DNA of 64,000 nucleotides from assembly GCA_026075535.2 (NCBI GenBank), contig AP026543.1:6386001-6450000 (forward strand). The letters are read 5' to 3'. The notes under the pieces were generated by a model. It was given only the letters and a program-made list of their open reading frames with translations, was not told where the DNA came from and did not search any database. The DNA is from Tricholoma matsutake (lineage: Eukaryota > Basidiomycota > Agaricomycetes > Agaricales > Tricholomataceae). A program made the translations under genes and the position numbers. Below, piece by piece: positions 32,070-42,316 of the stretch. Each line of letters opens with the position of its first letter. Positions within the stretch are counted from its first letter, which is position 1.

Positions 32070-32356
32070 TGTGAAGACGACAAAAATCAAATATAACCTA
32101 AAAATAGAAAAAGGCGGAGATAGGCGGATCAAGGCCGCCGAATGACATCATACCAAGGGGTATGTGTCGGAAGGGGTACTCCGCCTCTAAATATAAAAGT
32201 GTCAACATATACAAACATGATAGCAAGGGAAAATTAGTAATAAAATCCGGAAAAATCATAGAAAATGAAGAATAGAAGGAAATGAGGTGGGGAAAAATAT
32301 GGGACGAACATAAAAAATAGGAAAAACACACAGGGCACCCCCTTAGTCCCCTTACA
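31931..32356 (-). repeat. 5' LTR of Ty3 element 2
   Basis: Promoter LTR of the element, 426 bp and equal to the 3' copy by eye. The TSD (GTGCG) follows at 32357-32361. Confidence 0.95.
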
Positions 32357-33860
32357 GTGCGACCTTCATGTCTTGCTAGCCAATAGATCACACCTAAGGT
32401 CATACATCAATGTGGCGAAACAAGAAAACTTTCCAGCAGGAACAGGATGGGAAGGTATGTCCAATTCTTGCTGCTCGGTGCTTCCCTTGCCACCATGTGG
32501 TATTGTGAACACATAAACTGATATTTATAACTCAAATTAAGGTGCGCTATACCTCAAACAGCAACAAGATCTCAATTTTCCACTGGCTGACCATTATATG
32601 ATGCATCTTTGAGATTCCAGGTGAATTTCAAGATGCCCATGACGAGGATGCATTGCCATCACCTGGTGCTTCGTCTCTGCTCCGAGTTATCATCTGTATG
32701 AGTAAGGAAGGCAGTGAGCACCTGCTGAAAGTGCAGTACCTTTCTAGTGACATAAGCTTTAAGTGTGTTGTCGATTTCTACAAATTTGAGATAGCATGTA
32801 TGGACCACATAAGCAACACTAGTAAGTGCTTTACATGATATTATTAATGTCTGGAATGGACTCCTGGGCCTCTTACAGATGTTGTCTTCTGCCATGTTTA
32901 TCTCACCAGACAGATGGCCATTGCACATCGGCGTGTTTTTGAAGAAATCGAGAAGATTGTTCACACAGATACAGGAAGGAACTTGCAATGGAGACATCTA
33001 CATGCAAATTCAGTTCATGAGACTGATGGGATGATCCTTCATTGGGTAGCAGATCAACACAGAGGACAGGCTAAAGGTACAAGTCAACTCCATGATATCC
33101 ATCACCACAGCCGCATAGCTAACTGTTAGTTTAGGCCTCGGACTACACCTGCAGAAGTTGAGCCAGGGTCTCATTGGTAAGGTTGATCTTCACAAACTTG
33201 ATTGCTTACTCTCCAACCTATCTCCTTATGATCATCTTCATCACCTCTATTGCCTCTGTATCGGCCATGCAAAGTGAAATATCTGGCCCTGTGCTGTACC
33301 AGAAGAGGTCCACAACTTGATGCATAGTTTGATCTGTACAGTACACAACAACTGGGATGGCACATTATGGTCTTTTGCAGAGCTCAGAGGAAAACCTGGC
33401 AAAGGTCTAGCCATTGGTTTGCACATTGATAATATCAGAACTCTCACACATCAAATACTTATAGATTGGATCCAGGACAAGCTTCGAAGTGGATTTGCTT
33501 TTGAGGCACTATGCTGGGAGAGAAGTCACATTCCAAAGATTATCTGGCAAGCAGGGGATACAACTAGTAATCTTATTGAAAGTGCCCACTCCGACATAAA
33601 CCAAGAAGGTCTATACTGCACATTAGTGGGTGGTATTGAGAAAGCACGAGCCTTTGATGCCATGAAAATGAAATCATTGAAGGTGTGACTGATTGCACCT
33701 GAGTCGCTTCTATCATTCCAGACAAAGATGACCCCATGGGGGACAATCACAACAACAGACCTAGCCATACATGTGAGAGGGGCCCTAGTGGCTGGTCTCA
33801 AAGGGGGAAGGAGAAGCAGAGAGAGCTCAAGCCCACTGGCTTGAGCAGCAGCAACCACAC

Positions 33861-34079
33861 TGTTCAGTAAAAAACAACAGTATATCCGTTCAGCGGATTT
33901 CTGCAAAATGACGATAGATCCGTCAGTAGTGGATTGGGCCCACATCAGGAAAGACTCGTGTGGGCCCAGGGTGTGATGCATCCGTGTGGGCCCAGTATAC
34001 AGCTTCACTGAAGAATTCTTGGCGGCAGCAACATCTGAATCATGGCGCCAGCTAGCACAGTCATCATTTTACTACATGT
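33861..34079. repeat. Outer inverted repeat, left arm
   Basis: About 220 bp that match 59125-59376 in inverted orientation. Shared blocks include CATGTAGTAAAATG, CAGATGTT, CTGTATACTGGGCCCACA, GATGCATCACACCCT and TTTTGCAGAAATCCGCTG. It contains TGGGCCCA palindromes also found in the inner KDZ repeats. It starts directly after the family gene that ends near 33,690. Confidence 0.75.
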
Positions 34080-34606
34080 TACCACATATACATGGGCCCA
34101 TGCAATGCGTGTGATACTGCACAATCGTATTGGCCCACCACTGGTTTTCTTATAGACATCGGCCTATACAGACATATCATTGGTGCTGGTTCCCGGTGCC
34201 GATGATCATTGTAGGTTTGGTAGGAAAAAGTGCAGCAGCAGGTCAGCAGGTATCGGTGGTTGGATGCATATGGTGTCAGGTCACAGCAGATACAGTTGGA
34301 TGCATGCGGCGCTGGGACATGCCACACTAGCTGATTGTTTTAGACACTGATGTGATGTCCTGCTATAGATTATGGTTAGATATAAACAAATGTCCCAATG
34401 TTGGGGCCAGAATCCGGAGGTATGAGTGCACAATTTTACTGACTTGACAGAGGGTGTAGTTAAGAGTTTGAACTGCTTACCACATATACATGGGCCCATG
34501 CAATGATTCCATTTGACAGGGAACGATCATATTGGCCCACCACTGGTTTTCCTATAGAATCGGCCCATACAGACTTATCATTGGTGCTTGTTCCCGGCGC
34601 CGATGA
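34079..34606. repeat. Direct repeat pair next to the outer left arm
   Basis: Two ~125-bp units at about 34079-34210 and 34479-34606. Both hold the 12-bp palindrome CATGGGCCCATG, the block ATTGGCCCACCACTGGTTTT, and a GGTGCTTGTTCCCGGCGCCGATGAT-like end. They look like subterminal repeats of the mobile block. Confidence 0.7.
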
Positions 34607-34698
34607 TAATTTTGTCTATTGATTACTTAATTGTCCAAACATTCTGTATCTACAACTGCATTGAAGTTATGATATCCCGCTATACAAACCTCGAATCC

Positions 34699-35702
34699 AT
34701 GCCTCGCTGGCCATATAAACCTGACCCTGTTACTGCTGGCAAATTCGCTACCGCATTGAATCAAATAGAAGTCGAGCATCAGAGGAACACTGATTTCCTA
34801 GAGAACCCTCACCCTACAGTCAAACCTACTGAGTTCCATGAGCAGGCCATCGCTGCTCAACAGGTAGCTCATGATCTCAGCATTCGAGAGAGTACTACAG
34901 GACTACTACCAGCATGGAATGATCTAGCACATGGGCAGGAAGTGCTGTTGTATGGAACGTCACATCTCCGTGCTGCAATCACTGCATGGATCCTTGCGGT
35001 AGATAATGATGAAGACTACAAAGAGTCATGGTTGGGGTGGGTGTCTAGCCTATTTTTTGAGACTGTAAGTGAACATATTGTGATTGCCAATTATCTGATC
35101 ACCAATACCAACTTAGAAGGAATTCTTGATGGCCACCGGAATTTATGCCTCTATGGGTGGCAGTGGTCCATACACTCCCCTGCTCATCATGGAAACCATA
35201 AAGATGGTACAGGATGGGACTTTGGGGTGCTCAGAACGCAATGATCCTGAGGGCAAAGATTTTCTGGAACTAGAATACATTCCAGTGATACAAAGGTACT
35301 TGAAGGTTGATGCTGATGACCCCACCCATATTGTCGATAGCTATATCAATTCTTGGTGGAGTAAACAGAACGATCTGGAGAACTACGACTCATACCCATT
35401 TGCTCCACACGACTTCCTGGTGGTTCATCGGCCACAGGTGAGTAACATGTTGTTGTCCTTTAATTTATCTTAAGTTTCATCAGATCCAGTTCACCTGGCA
35501 AGACCTACGGCTGGTCCCATATGCCACCGGTGACCTGGCCGAAATACAATTAATGATGAAGATCTTCAATGACCTGCATTTGACATGGAAAAGGATGACT
35601 GAGACAGTCTGAGAAAATGATGCCCAACTTCAGAAGGACAGGAAATTGTTGGCTTACTGGGAGGATGTGCGGAATCAGGTTAGGGAGCACCTTGACACTT
35701 AA
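34699..35702 (+). pseudogene. Accessory gene A of the KDZ block, unknown function, broken
   Basis: No family recognised. From MPRWPYKPDPVTAGKFATAL the product continues through QQVAHDLSIRESTTGLLPAW and LRAAITAWILAVDNDEDYKE. A frame change near 35,130 leads to IYASMGGSGPYTPLLIMETI and LEYIPVIQRYLKVDADDPTH. A GTGAGT intron begins at about 35,437. The last exon reads IQFTWQDLRLVPYATGDLAE, an in-frame TGA at about 35,609 (Arg in its duplicated tails), then ENDAQLQKDRKLLAYWEDV and TAA at 35,700. Its 3' tail is copied twice inside the KDZ inverted repeats, so gene and transposon share history. Confidence 0.55.
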
Positions 35703-35729
35703 CAAGTTGTCTATGTAGGAAAAGATAAA

Positions 35730-37385
35730 CATTGTAGTGACCGGCGCCGGTAGTGATAAAGTCACTTGTGGCGATAAGCATCCAAGGTCAAGAGCTAAGT
35801 GAATGACTGGCACCGGTTATTGTAGAACCCCACGAGCTACGAAAATGCGTATGGGCCCATCCTAATGCAGGGAAATGGGCCCATATGAATGATACGCCCG
35901 ATGGAATGATTGGGTGGGCCCATGACAGTAAAAGGAAAACAGTATGGGCCCACACGACTTCAGTGCATCTCTCGGCGCCAGAAAACATAAAGTCGGTGCA
36001 GGCAATTCACATAGCTCTTAAAAGATTTGTATTGTAATAGCAGCAGTAATTCAAGTCCTGTATGCTATAGTTGTGGGGGCCCATACTGTTTTAAGTCGTC
36101 TATTTAGGAAAAGATAAAGTGGGCGCCGGTCATGCACATAGTTCTTAAAAGACTTGTATGCTAATCACGGCCAGTGTGCACTAGAACATGGATAACAAAC
36201 AAAGGAATGGTGACATGCTGTATGCTGTAGGAATGTGGGAGGATAAGGATATATGCAAAATCAGTACATTGTAGTGACTGGCACCGGTAGTGAAAAGTGC
36301 CCGGCGCCAGGAGTGAAAAGGTGACCGGTGCTGGTAGTGATAAAGTCGACAGTCCGAGAAAATGATGCCCAACTTCAGAAGGACAGGAAATTGTTGGCTT
36401 ACTGGGAGGATGTGTGGAATCAGGTTAGGGAGCACCTTGACACTTAACAAGTCGTCTATGTAGGAAAAGATAAACATTGTAGTGACCGGCGCCGGTAGTG
36501 ATAAAGTCACTTGTGGAGATAAGCATCCAAGGTCAAGAGCTAAGTGAATGACCGGCACTGGTTATTGTAGAACCCCATGAGCTATGAAAATGTGTATGGG
36601 CCCATCCTAAAATAATACAGGGAAATGGGTCCATACGAATGATACACTCAATGGAATGATCGGGTGGGCCCATGACAGTAAAAGGAAAACAGTATGGGCC
36701 CACACGACTATAGCGTACAGGACTTGAATTACTGCTGTTATTACAAATCATAAAGAATATATCCTAAAACAGTACATTGTAGTGACCGGTGCCAGTAGGG
36801 ATATACACAAGCACGTAACAGAAGAGAACAATCATTAGTCAAAGACAGTAGTAATGTGCAATGAGAGTAGATGTAGATTAATCCTGACACTGGCCGGAAA
36901 GCAACTGTCGCTTGTGTGGCAGTCAGCTATTTCCAAACTGTATCTCTCAGCGCTGGAAAAGGTAAAGGCGGCACTGGTCATTCACATAGCTCTTAAAAGA
37001 CTTGTATACTAATTGCAGCTGCTGTGCACTACAATATGGATAACAAACACAGGAATGGTGACATGCTGTATGCTGTAGGAATGTGGGAGGATAAGGATAT
37101 ATGCAAAATCAGTACATTGCAGAGACCGGCGCCGGTAGTGATAAAGTCACTGGTGGCGATAAGCATCCAAGTCAAGAGCAAAGCGAATGACCAGTGCAGA
37201 ATATATGCTAAAACAGTACATTGGAGTGATGGGCGCCAGAGAAGACAACGTTGCGCCGATCATTCCCATAGCTCTTAGACTTGTACACTAATCGCTGCTG
37301 GTGGTCACTGATAACGAAAAGCAATGACATGCTGTAAAAGTAAGAAACTATTGACCAATGGGTATCACAAACACTGCCGGTGTAA
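35730..37385. repeat. KDZ left inverted-repeat arm
   Basis: Contains three perfect 12-bp palindromes ACCGGCGCCGGT (35740-35751, 36485-36496, 37135-37146), many degenerate versions, and multiple TGGGCCCA palindromes. The unit 35,603-36,020 recurs at 36,349-36,760, so the arm has internal duplication including the tail of gene A. Confidence 0.85.
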
Positions 37386-37536
37386 TTTTACATTGGAAAC
37401 ATCGACAGTAGCTTTGTGAGTATGACCTAGGTAACATGTTAGTATGCTGTGTAGAACAGTCCCATAGTAACCTCTACATGGTACCATTGTCATTTACATT
37501 GCCATGTTGCCATGTTTCCTCACTGCCTACAGTGCC

Positions 37537-37543
37537 TATATAA
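37537..37543 (+). promoter_or_regulatory. TATA box of the KDZ transposase gene
   Basis: TATATAA lies 47 bp upstream of the transposase ATG at 37590, just inside the left arm. Confidence 0.6.
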
Positions 37544-37589
37544 TCCTGGAGATGCTTGTTCATAATTTTACATCACTCTACAAACCATC

Positions 37590-40500
37590 ATGCCTAGAGG
37601 ACACACTTGCACCATCATTGGAAGAATCACCCAGATGACTGTCGTTCGCTCCCAGACATCGCGGGGACCCAGGGATTGCCTTGTACCAGTTCGGCAAAGT
37701 CCTCAGTCAACTCCAAGGCATAAGAAGGCCAAGATAAGTGCACCAGTGTCAGGATCGGCGACCACATCCAACACCAATATAACATCTCTGATGTCTGATG
37801 AACCAATTGAGCATCACACTCTAAATTTCATTGCAGATCTTGATACCCCCTCTTCAAAGGTGACTTATTATGGCTACCACATTTACTATGCTAATATTAC
37901 CCTCAGACACCTCAAGATTACATCGAAGAATGGTTGCCTAAAAAGGCCATGTATTTGGAAGCACTACTATCCAATGAAGTACCCGATTGCATAAAATGCA
38001 ATTTGTGTGGGGATGATGCTGCTACCTGGCAATGCTGAGACTGTCTTTTCAATCCCATGTTCTGTACTGACTGCTGCCATGATAACCATGCTTCTAACCC
38101 ATTTCACCGCATCGACCACTGGACAGGTTCCTATTTTGAACCAGCTTGGTTGTTCCAAGTCGGGTTAGTTTTACATCTTGGTCACAATGGTGCATCCTGC
38201 CCAAGTTACTTTCACCCATTGGCGCCAGATGTGGTTGGACAAGAGGCCGACAATTATGAAGATGATTTGGATGATGCAACAGAAGGTGATGGAACCAACA
38301 ACATCGTCAAGGAGATGAAAAGGTTTACCAGTGTTTATGACCTTGGTCCCACAACTTTCCCAACGCCGATGGATTGTCACAAATTGACAGTAATCAATGT
38401 TTCCAGTGTACATCGTATGTGGGTCAAGTGGTGTAATTGCCCTAATTCCCATCAAGAGCAGGAAAATCACTTGTTGCAATCGGGGCTTTTCCCAGTCAGC
38501 TACAAAAATATCAAGACCACGTTCACATTTAAAGTCCTCGATGATGCACGATTGTCCAATCTGGAATGTAAATCTTCAGCCTATCAATACTACCAGAAGC
38601 TCCAGCGCATGACTTCACCCTTATTTCCTAGTGCTGTGGAGGTATGATTGATATACTACAGTTGTCAATATCTCTGACATCGGTACTTGAGGATCAATAC
38701 AGGGAGCTTCTCAGGGCAAGCCGGCTATGGTGAATGTTGAAACATTTGAAGTGGAGAGGCCGCTGGGGAGAATCACAGTCCAGTGCCGGCGGCTCATCGG
38801 CGGCTGCAATGCATGGTGCAACTGACATCCCAACATTCTGTGCTGCATGTCCTCAGCCTGGTGTCAATCTGCTGGAAAATTGGACTGAGGATCCTGACCA
38901 GTAAGTCAAATCGCATGAATTGGAATGTATTTAATGTAATCTTACCTCAGAATGGCATACACTCGGACTTTTGTCATGGATGGAAACTTCACCGCTGTTC
39001 ATCAGAAGCGCAAAAATGCTCACCATGATATTAAGCTCAGTCATGGTGATTTTTTCATGACTGAGCCGAATCGCTACAAATCACACCTCGCTGTTGCTAA
39101 GGAAGTCACAGAGGTAAGATATTTGAAAGACTTTCAGCGTATTTACTAACTCCAAATTAGAAACCGACCTGCAATGAGCATCATGCTGTAAATGACTGCT
39201 TCATCAAATACAAGGGTCTTGATGTAACCAGTGTTAGTGCAACTGCTTGTGGCCATCATGGTTGCTTCTGCCCCAGTGCAGTAGTTGACTTCCAAAAAGG
39301 GGAATGGTGAGATATCTTCACATTTTGAGAGACATTGTGTAATGTTTTCTAGACAAGCAAACATGGACTATTCTTTATCTGAAGCCTTGAAAAACACTAA
39401 TATCACCAGACTCAAGAAAATCATTTCGATTTATGATATAATGTGCCAGTATTGGAAGAGGCTCAGACTTTGGATGGAGGAGAGTCAGTATATCCAGCTA
39501 CCACTCGGCATCGCCATTCTGCATGGTATTGGTCTTTTCCATGTTGGTGGCCACGTCTGGCAATGTTTCTCATGCTTTTCACTGAGTTTCATTCCCGGCG
39601 CCGGACAAGTGGATGGAGAAATCCTTGAATCATTGTGGTCAGTGTTGAATGAAATCTCACCTAGTACCCAAAATGCTACCATTTCTGGACGGATTGAAAC
39701 CTTGGATGATCATATGGGGGATTCCAACTTCAAAAAAATGCAGGACATAGGTGAATACATGTTTGTACCTTGTGCCAGATTGACTTGGAACCAGATGTAG
39801 TGGTTACCACTGCCCGCCGATTCAGAGCCGCTGTGGCAGGTGAGGAGGAAAGTCAGGTGGACCTATTGCAGTACACAGCAAACTCAGACCCTGAGGAGAT
39901 TGCAACCTGGAAAGAATTGGAAAAACACTCTCAGGCAACATGTCTAACTGATCCAGAAGCAATGGACATCTATGACATAAACCCTGGTCAGGTAGTGGTC
40001 ACACGAAGCGACCTTCAAATGAACTCTCTAGAGGATGAAGATGAAACTGGTGATGGAAAGGGTGAAACCACCTGGGTTGCTCTTGGCCTCAAACTTGAGG
40101 AAGCCCAGTGCATATCCAGCCATTGCAAAATATTCCTATGCTAACTAGTATCAGACTGGCTCTTCAGACCTTTATATGTCAACAGCGTTCAGTGTTGTCC
40201 AAGGCCGATAAGCTGAAGATTGCAACAAAACAGCAAAACCTTGATACCAGAGTGGATTCCTTCATTGCTAAATCAGAACAATTTGTGAACAATGACACAT
40301 TGGATACACTGCAAAAGCTTAATGACTCGCCACTGAGACCAGTACTCCCATCACAAGCTCCCAATTACCAGACTAACTCGGATGACGATGATCAAAGCAA
40401 CCCATTTATTACAAGGCCCCCGGTAGCAGCAGTCCATACCGCTGAAACACGCCCATTACCTCTTCCCTCTACATTTGGCTTTCCACAAATTACTCAGCTT

Positions 40501-41244
40501 GGTTTGGATTCCCTCGCTGAGAAAGAGTTGAGATTGAGGGAAGGACAAGCAAACAATGAGCTCCAGGGTGTTAGAATGGCCCTCAGTGAGAAATCTTTCT
40601 TATTCAGAAAGAATTTATGTCTCGCCACCTCCAAGAGCAAAAAGGGAAGGGCTTGGTCAAAGGTGCATGCTATTAGCCACTGGGTTCAAGCACATCGTCA
40701 GGTATACAATGGTGCAAGGGCTGCAATGGTATCATTGGGATGTTCACCTGAGATGCAGTCCAAGTATCAGGTATTGCGCTGGGACAAACTCAAGATTTCA
40801 ACTGCCACAGTGAGGGGTGGTACCGGCAATGCTGAGGGTGGAAGCTGGAGACAGGATGAACCATTGCCATGGTTTTGGACCATTAATGTCCAAGCCGATG
40901 TCAAGGCAAGCGAAATGATGAAAGAATGTAAGTACACCTCAATTCACTTTAATGAGCGACTTCACTATTATTTAGTCTACAGGGTGCACTGGTTATGGGC
41001 AAATGCCAAACATGATAGATGGTTGGAGGAGTTATCAATTACTAGTCATGAAATGGCTTGGATCCCACGTTATTTTCTTCACAGAGCAGAGGTCTGCGTT
41101 AACTGCTTGGAGACTCAGACCTCGCCAGGAGCTGTGGCATATACCAAACGTCAGGCGGCGAACTGGAAAAGGATGGCCACTTCCTCCATGCATATTTTCA
41201 AAGCCATACATCCATGGGTAGGAAATGTCTGGGGTTTTGAGTAG
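37590..41244 (+). pseudogene. KDZ (Kyakuja-Dileera-Zisupton) transposase with CxC2-like cysteine cluster, lightly damaged
   Basis: Cut-and-paste transposase, several exons. The N-terminal exon (MPRGHTCTIIGRITQ) is followed by a GTGACT-CAG intron and a CxC2-like cluster: QDYIEEWLPKKAMYLEALL, CNLCGDDAATWQC, FCTDCCHDNHASNPFHRI, LGHNGASCPSYF. The KDZ core has YTRTFVMDGNFTAV, GHHGCFCPSAVVDFQKGE, ANMDYSLSEALKNTN, YDIMCQYWKRL and GAGQVDGEILESLWS, giving candidate catalytic Asp, Asp and Glu. A C-terminal region ends near RVHWLWANAKHDRWLEELS. Damage: TGA at 38036-38038 inside the cysteine cluster (WQC stop DC) and a TG/A codon split by the intron after FQKGE; both fit CGA-to-TGA. Other frames look open, so loss of function is recent or suppressible. 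Confidence 0.85.
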
Positions 41245-42316
41245 CCAGGTAATTGGAAGGATGCCGTGTTTGGCAGCCTACACTAGACTTATGTTTATGG
41301 GAAAGACAGGATCAAATTATCTTCGTTGGATGGAAGTAGGAACCATAAGTTACTACAATTAAAAGAACTGGAAGTTACTATACCTTCATTGCATGGAAGT
41401 AGGCACGAAGGTTAAGGAATAAAAAATAAGTAATATATAAGAAAAAGATCGACTGTGCAAGTAAAAGGCCACATCAAGTGTAGTATGTGATTTGGGAAGG
41501 CTGCATCGGGCGTAGTCACATAATAGGAAAATACTGCATCAATAGGATAATGTCAGCGCTGCTGGATGTGGATGGAAGGGTAATAAAGATGTATGGTGCC
41601 ATTGCCAGGATGCATATCACCGGTGTGTTGTTGTTGTATTCACCTGTGGCTGTGCTGGCGGCGAGGGTGATTGTGTCGGTGATGTGTGTAGCTGTGCCGG
41701 CACTGTGGGAGTGTGTTGGTAGCATGGGGTGGTCGTAACTCACTGTAACACATACATTGGTATATCAGGTGTTGGTGAGTTGGTGATGCACCATAGGTGG
41801 CTATGCTGTCACCAGTGGCTGTGTCAGCGATGTGTGTGGTGTGCCGGCGCGGTGGAAGTGTGTAATGGTGGCATAGGTAAATTAGCTCATTGTTTGTGAT
41901 ATTCGACCATACTTGCTGCATGTACCCTGCCACCGACATTGTAATTGCAGCCCCACTGACAACACATCCATCTATCAGCGAATGGCTTGAATGGCTTGAA
42001 TGGCTCGATTGGAGCCATGACTGAAGACAACAAATGATGGTTTACTAATCTTACCTTTTTTTTATAAAATTCTAAATAATTGGCGGACCACCCAGCTAAT
42101 AATACTCCACTACTCGCTGTTCTGCTCAGGGACATTGTGATATATTAAGGTGTGGTGAGAGGATTAAAGGTGTACCGAGTGAAGTCGTGGGTATATTAGG
42201 GTATATTGAGGCTGAAATATGACCTGTAAATAGTCCTCAGGGACAGTCTGATGCAATATCAAGGTACCTAATGTATTTGCCAGCACAACCTGTCTACTGC
42301 ATCCACATTGACTATC
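41245..42316. other. Spacer between KDZ transposase and gene B
   Basis: No gene. Two imperfect direct copies of a GTGATGTGTGTNGNTGTGCCGGC-containing block lie at about 41,640-41,745 and 41,805-41,875. Confidence 0.5.

Larger units (their letters stand above)
26310..32356 (-). mobile_element. Ty3 element 2: complete young chromovirus
   Basis: A 6,047-bp LTR retrotransposon in minus orientation. Target duplication GTGCG at 26305-26309 and 32357-32361. The two LTRs are each 426 bp and I find no difference between them by eye, so insertion is recent. Both gag and pol frames are open. A polypurine tract (AGAGAGGGGGTGA in minus sense) abuts the 3' LTR. LTR ends are TGTAAGGG and CCCTTATA in element sense, so the 3' terminus is TA rather than the usual CA. 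Chromodomain at the pol C-terminus places it among chromoviruses. Confidence 0.96.
25510..33690 (+). pseudogene. Same multicopy family, middle and C-terminal part, split by Ty3 element 2
   Basis: Coding blocks lie at 25,510-26,309 and 32,362-33,690. Before the insertion: YDIDYLDAFFNEDSEEIDRI, ALALGYGPLAKCTMV and KSCPYVLMISHGAHPHPISL. After it: DLHVLLANRSHLRSYINVAK, then REFEEIEKIV-like text, QWRHLHANSVHETDGMILHW, ADQHRGQAKG and SNLIESAHSDINQEGLYCTL. Joining across one copy of the GTGCG target duplication keeps the frame (PAPTLCDLHV), so the retrotransposon landed inside an exon. An earlier frame change near 26,230 and a TGA at about 26,274 (before FPEIPAP) show the gene was already decaying. 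Function unknown; a transposable-element origin is likely given its copy number. Confidence 0.6.

Noticed and set aside
35730..37385. CRISPR-like array or satellite
   Set aside because: Repeats are palindromic, irregularly spaced and mirrored at 45.7-47.3 kb, which fits transposon arms in a eukaryote.
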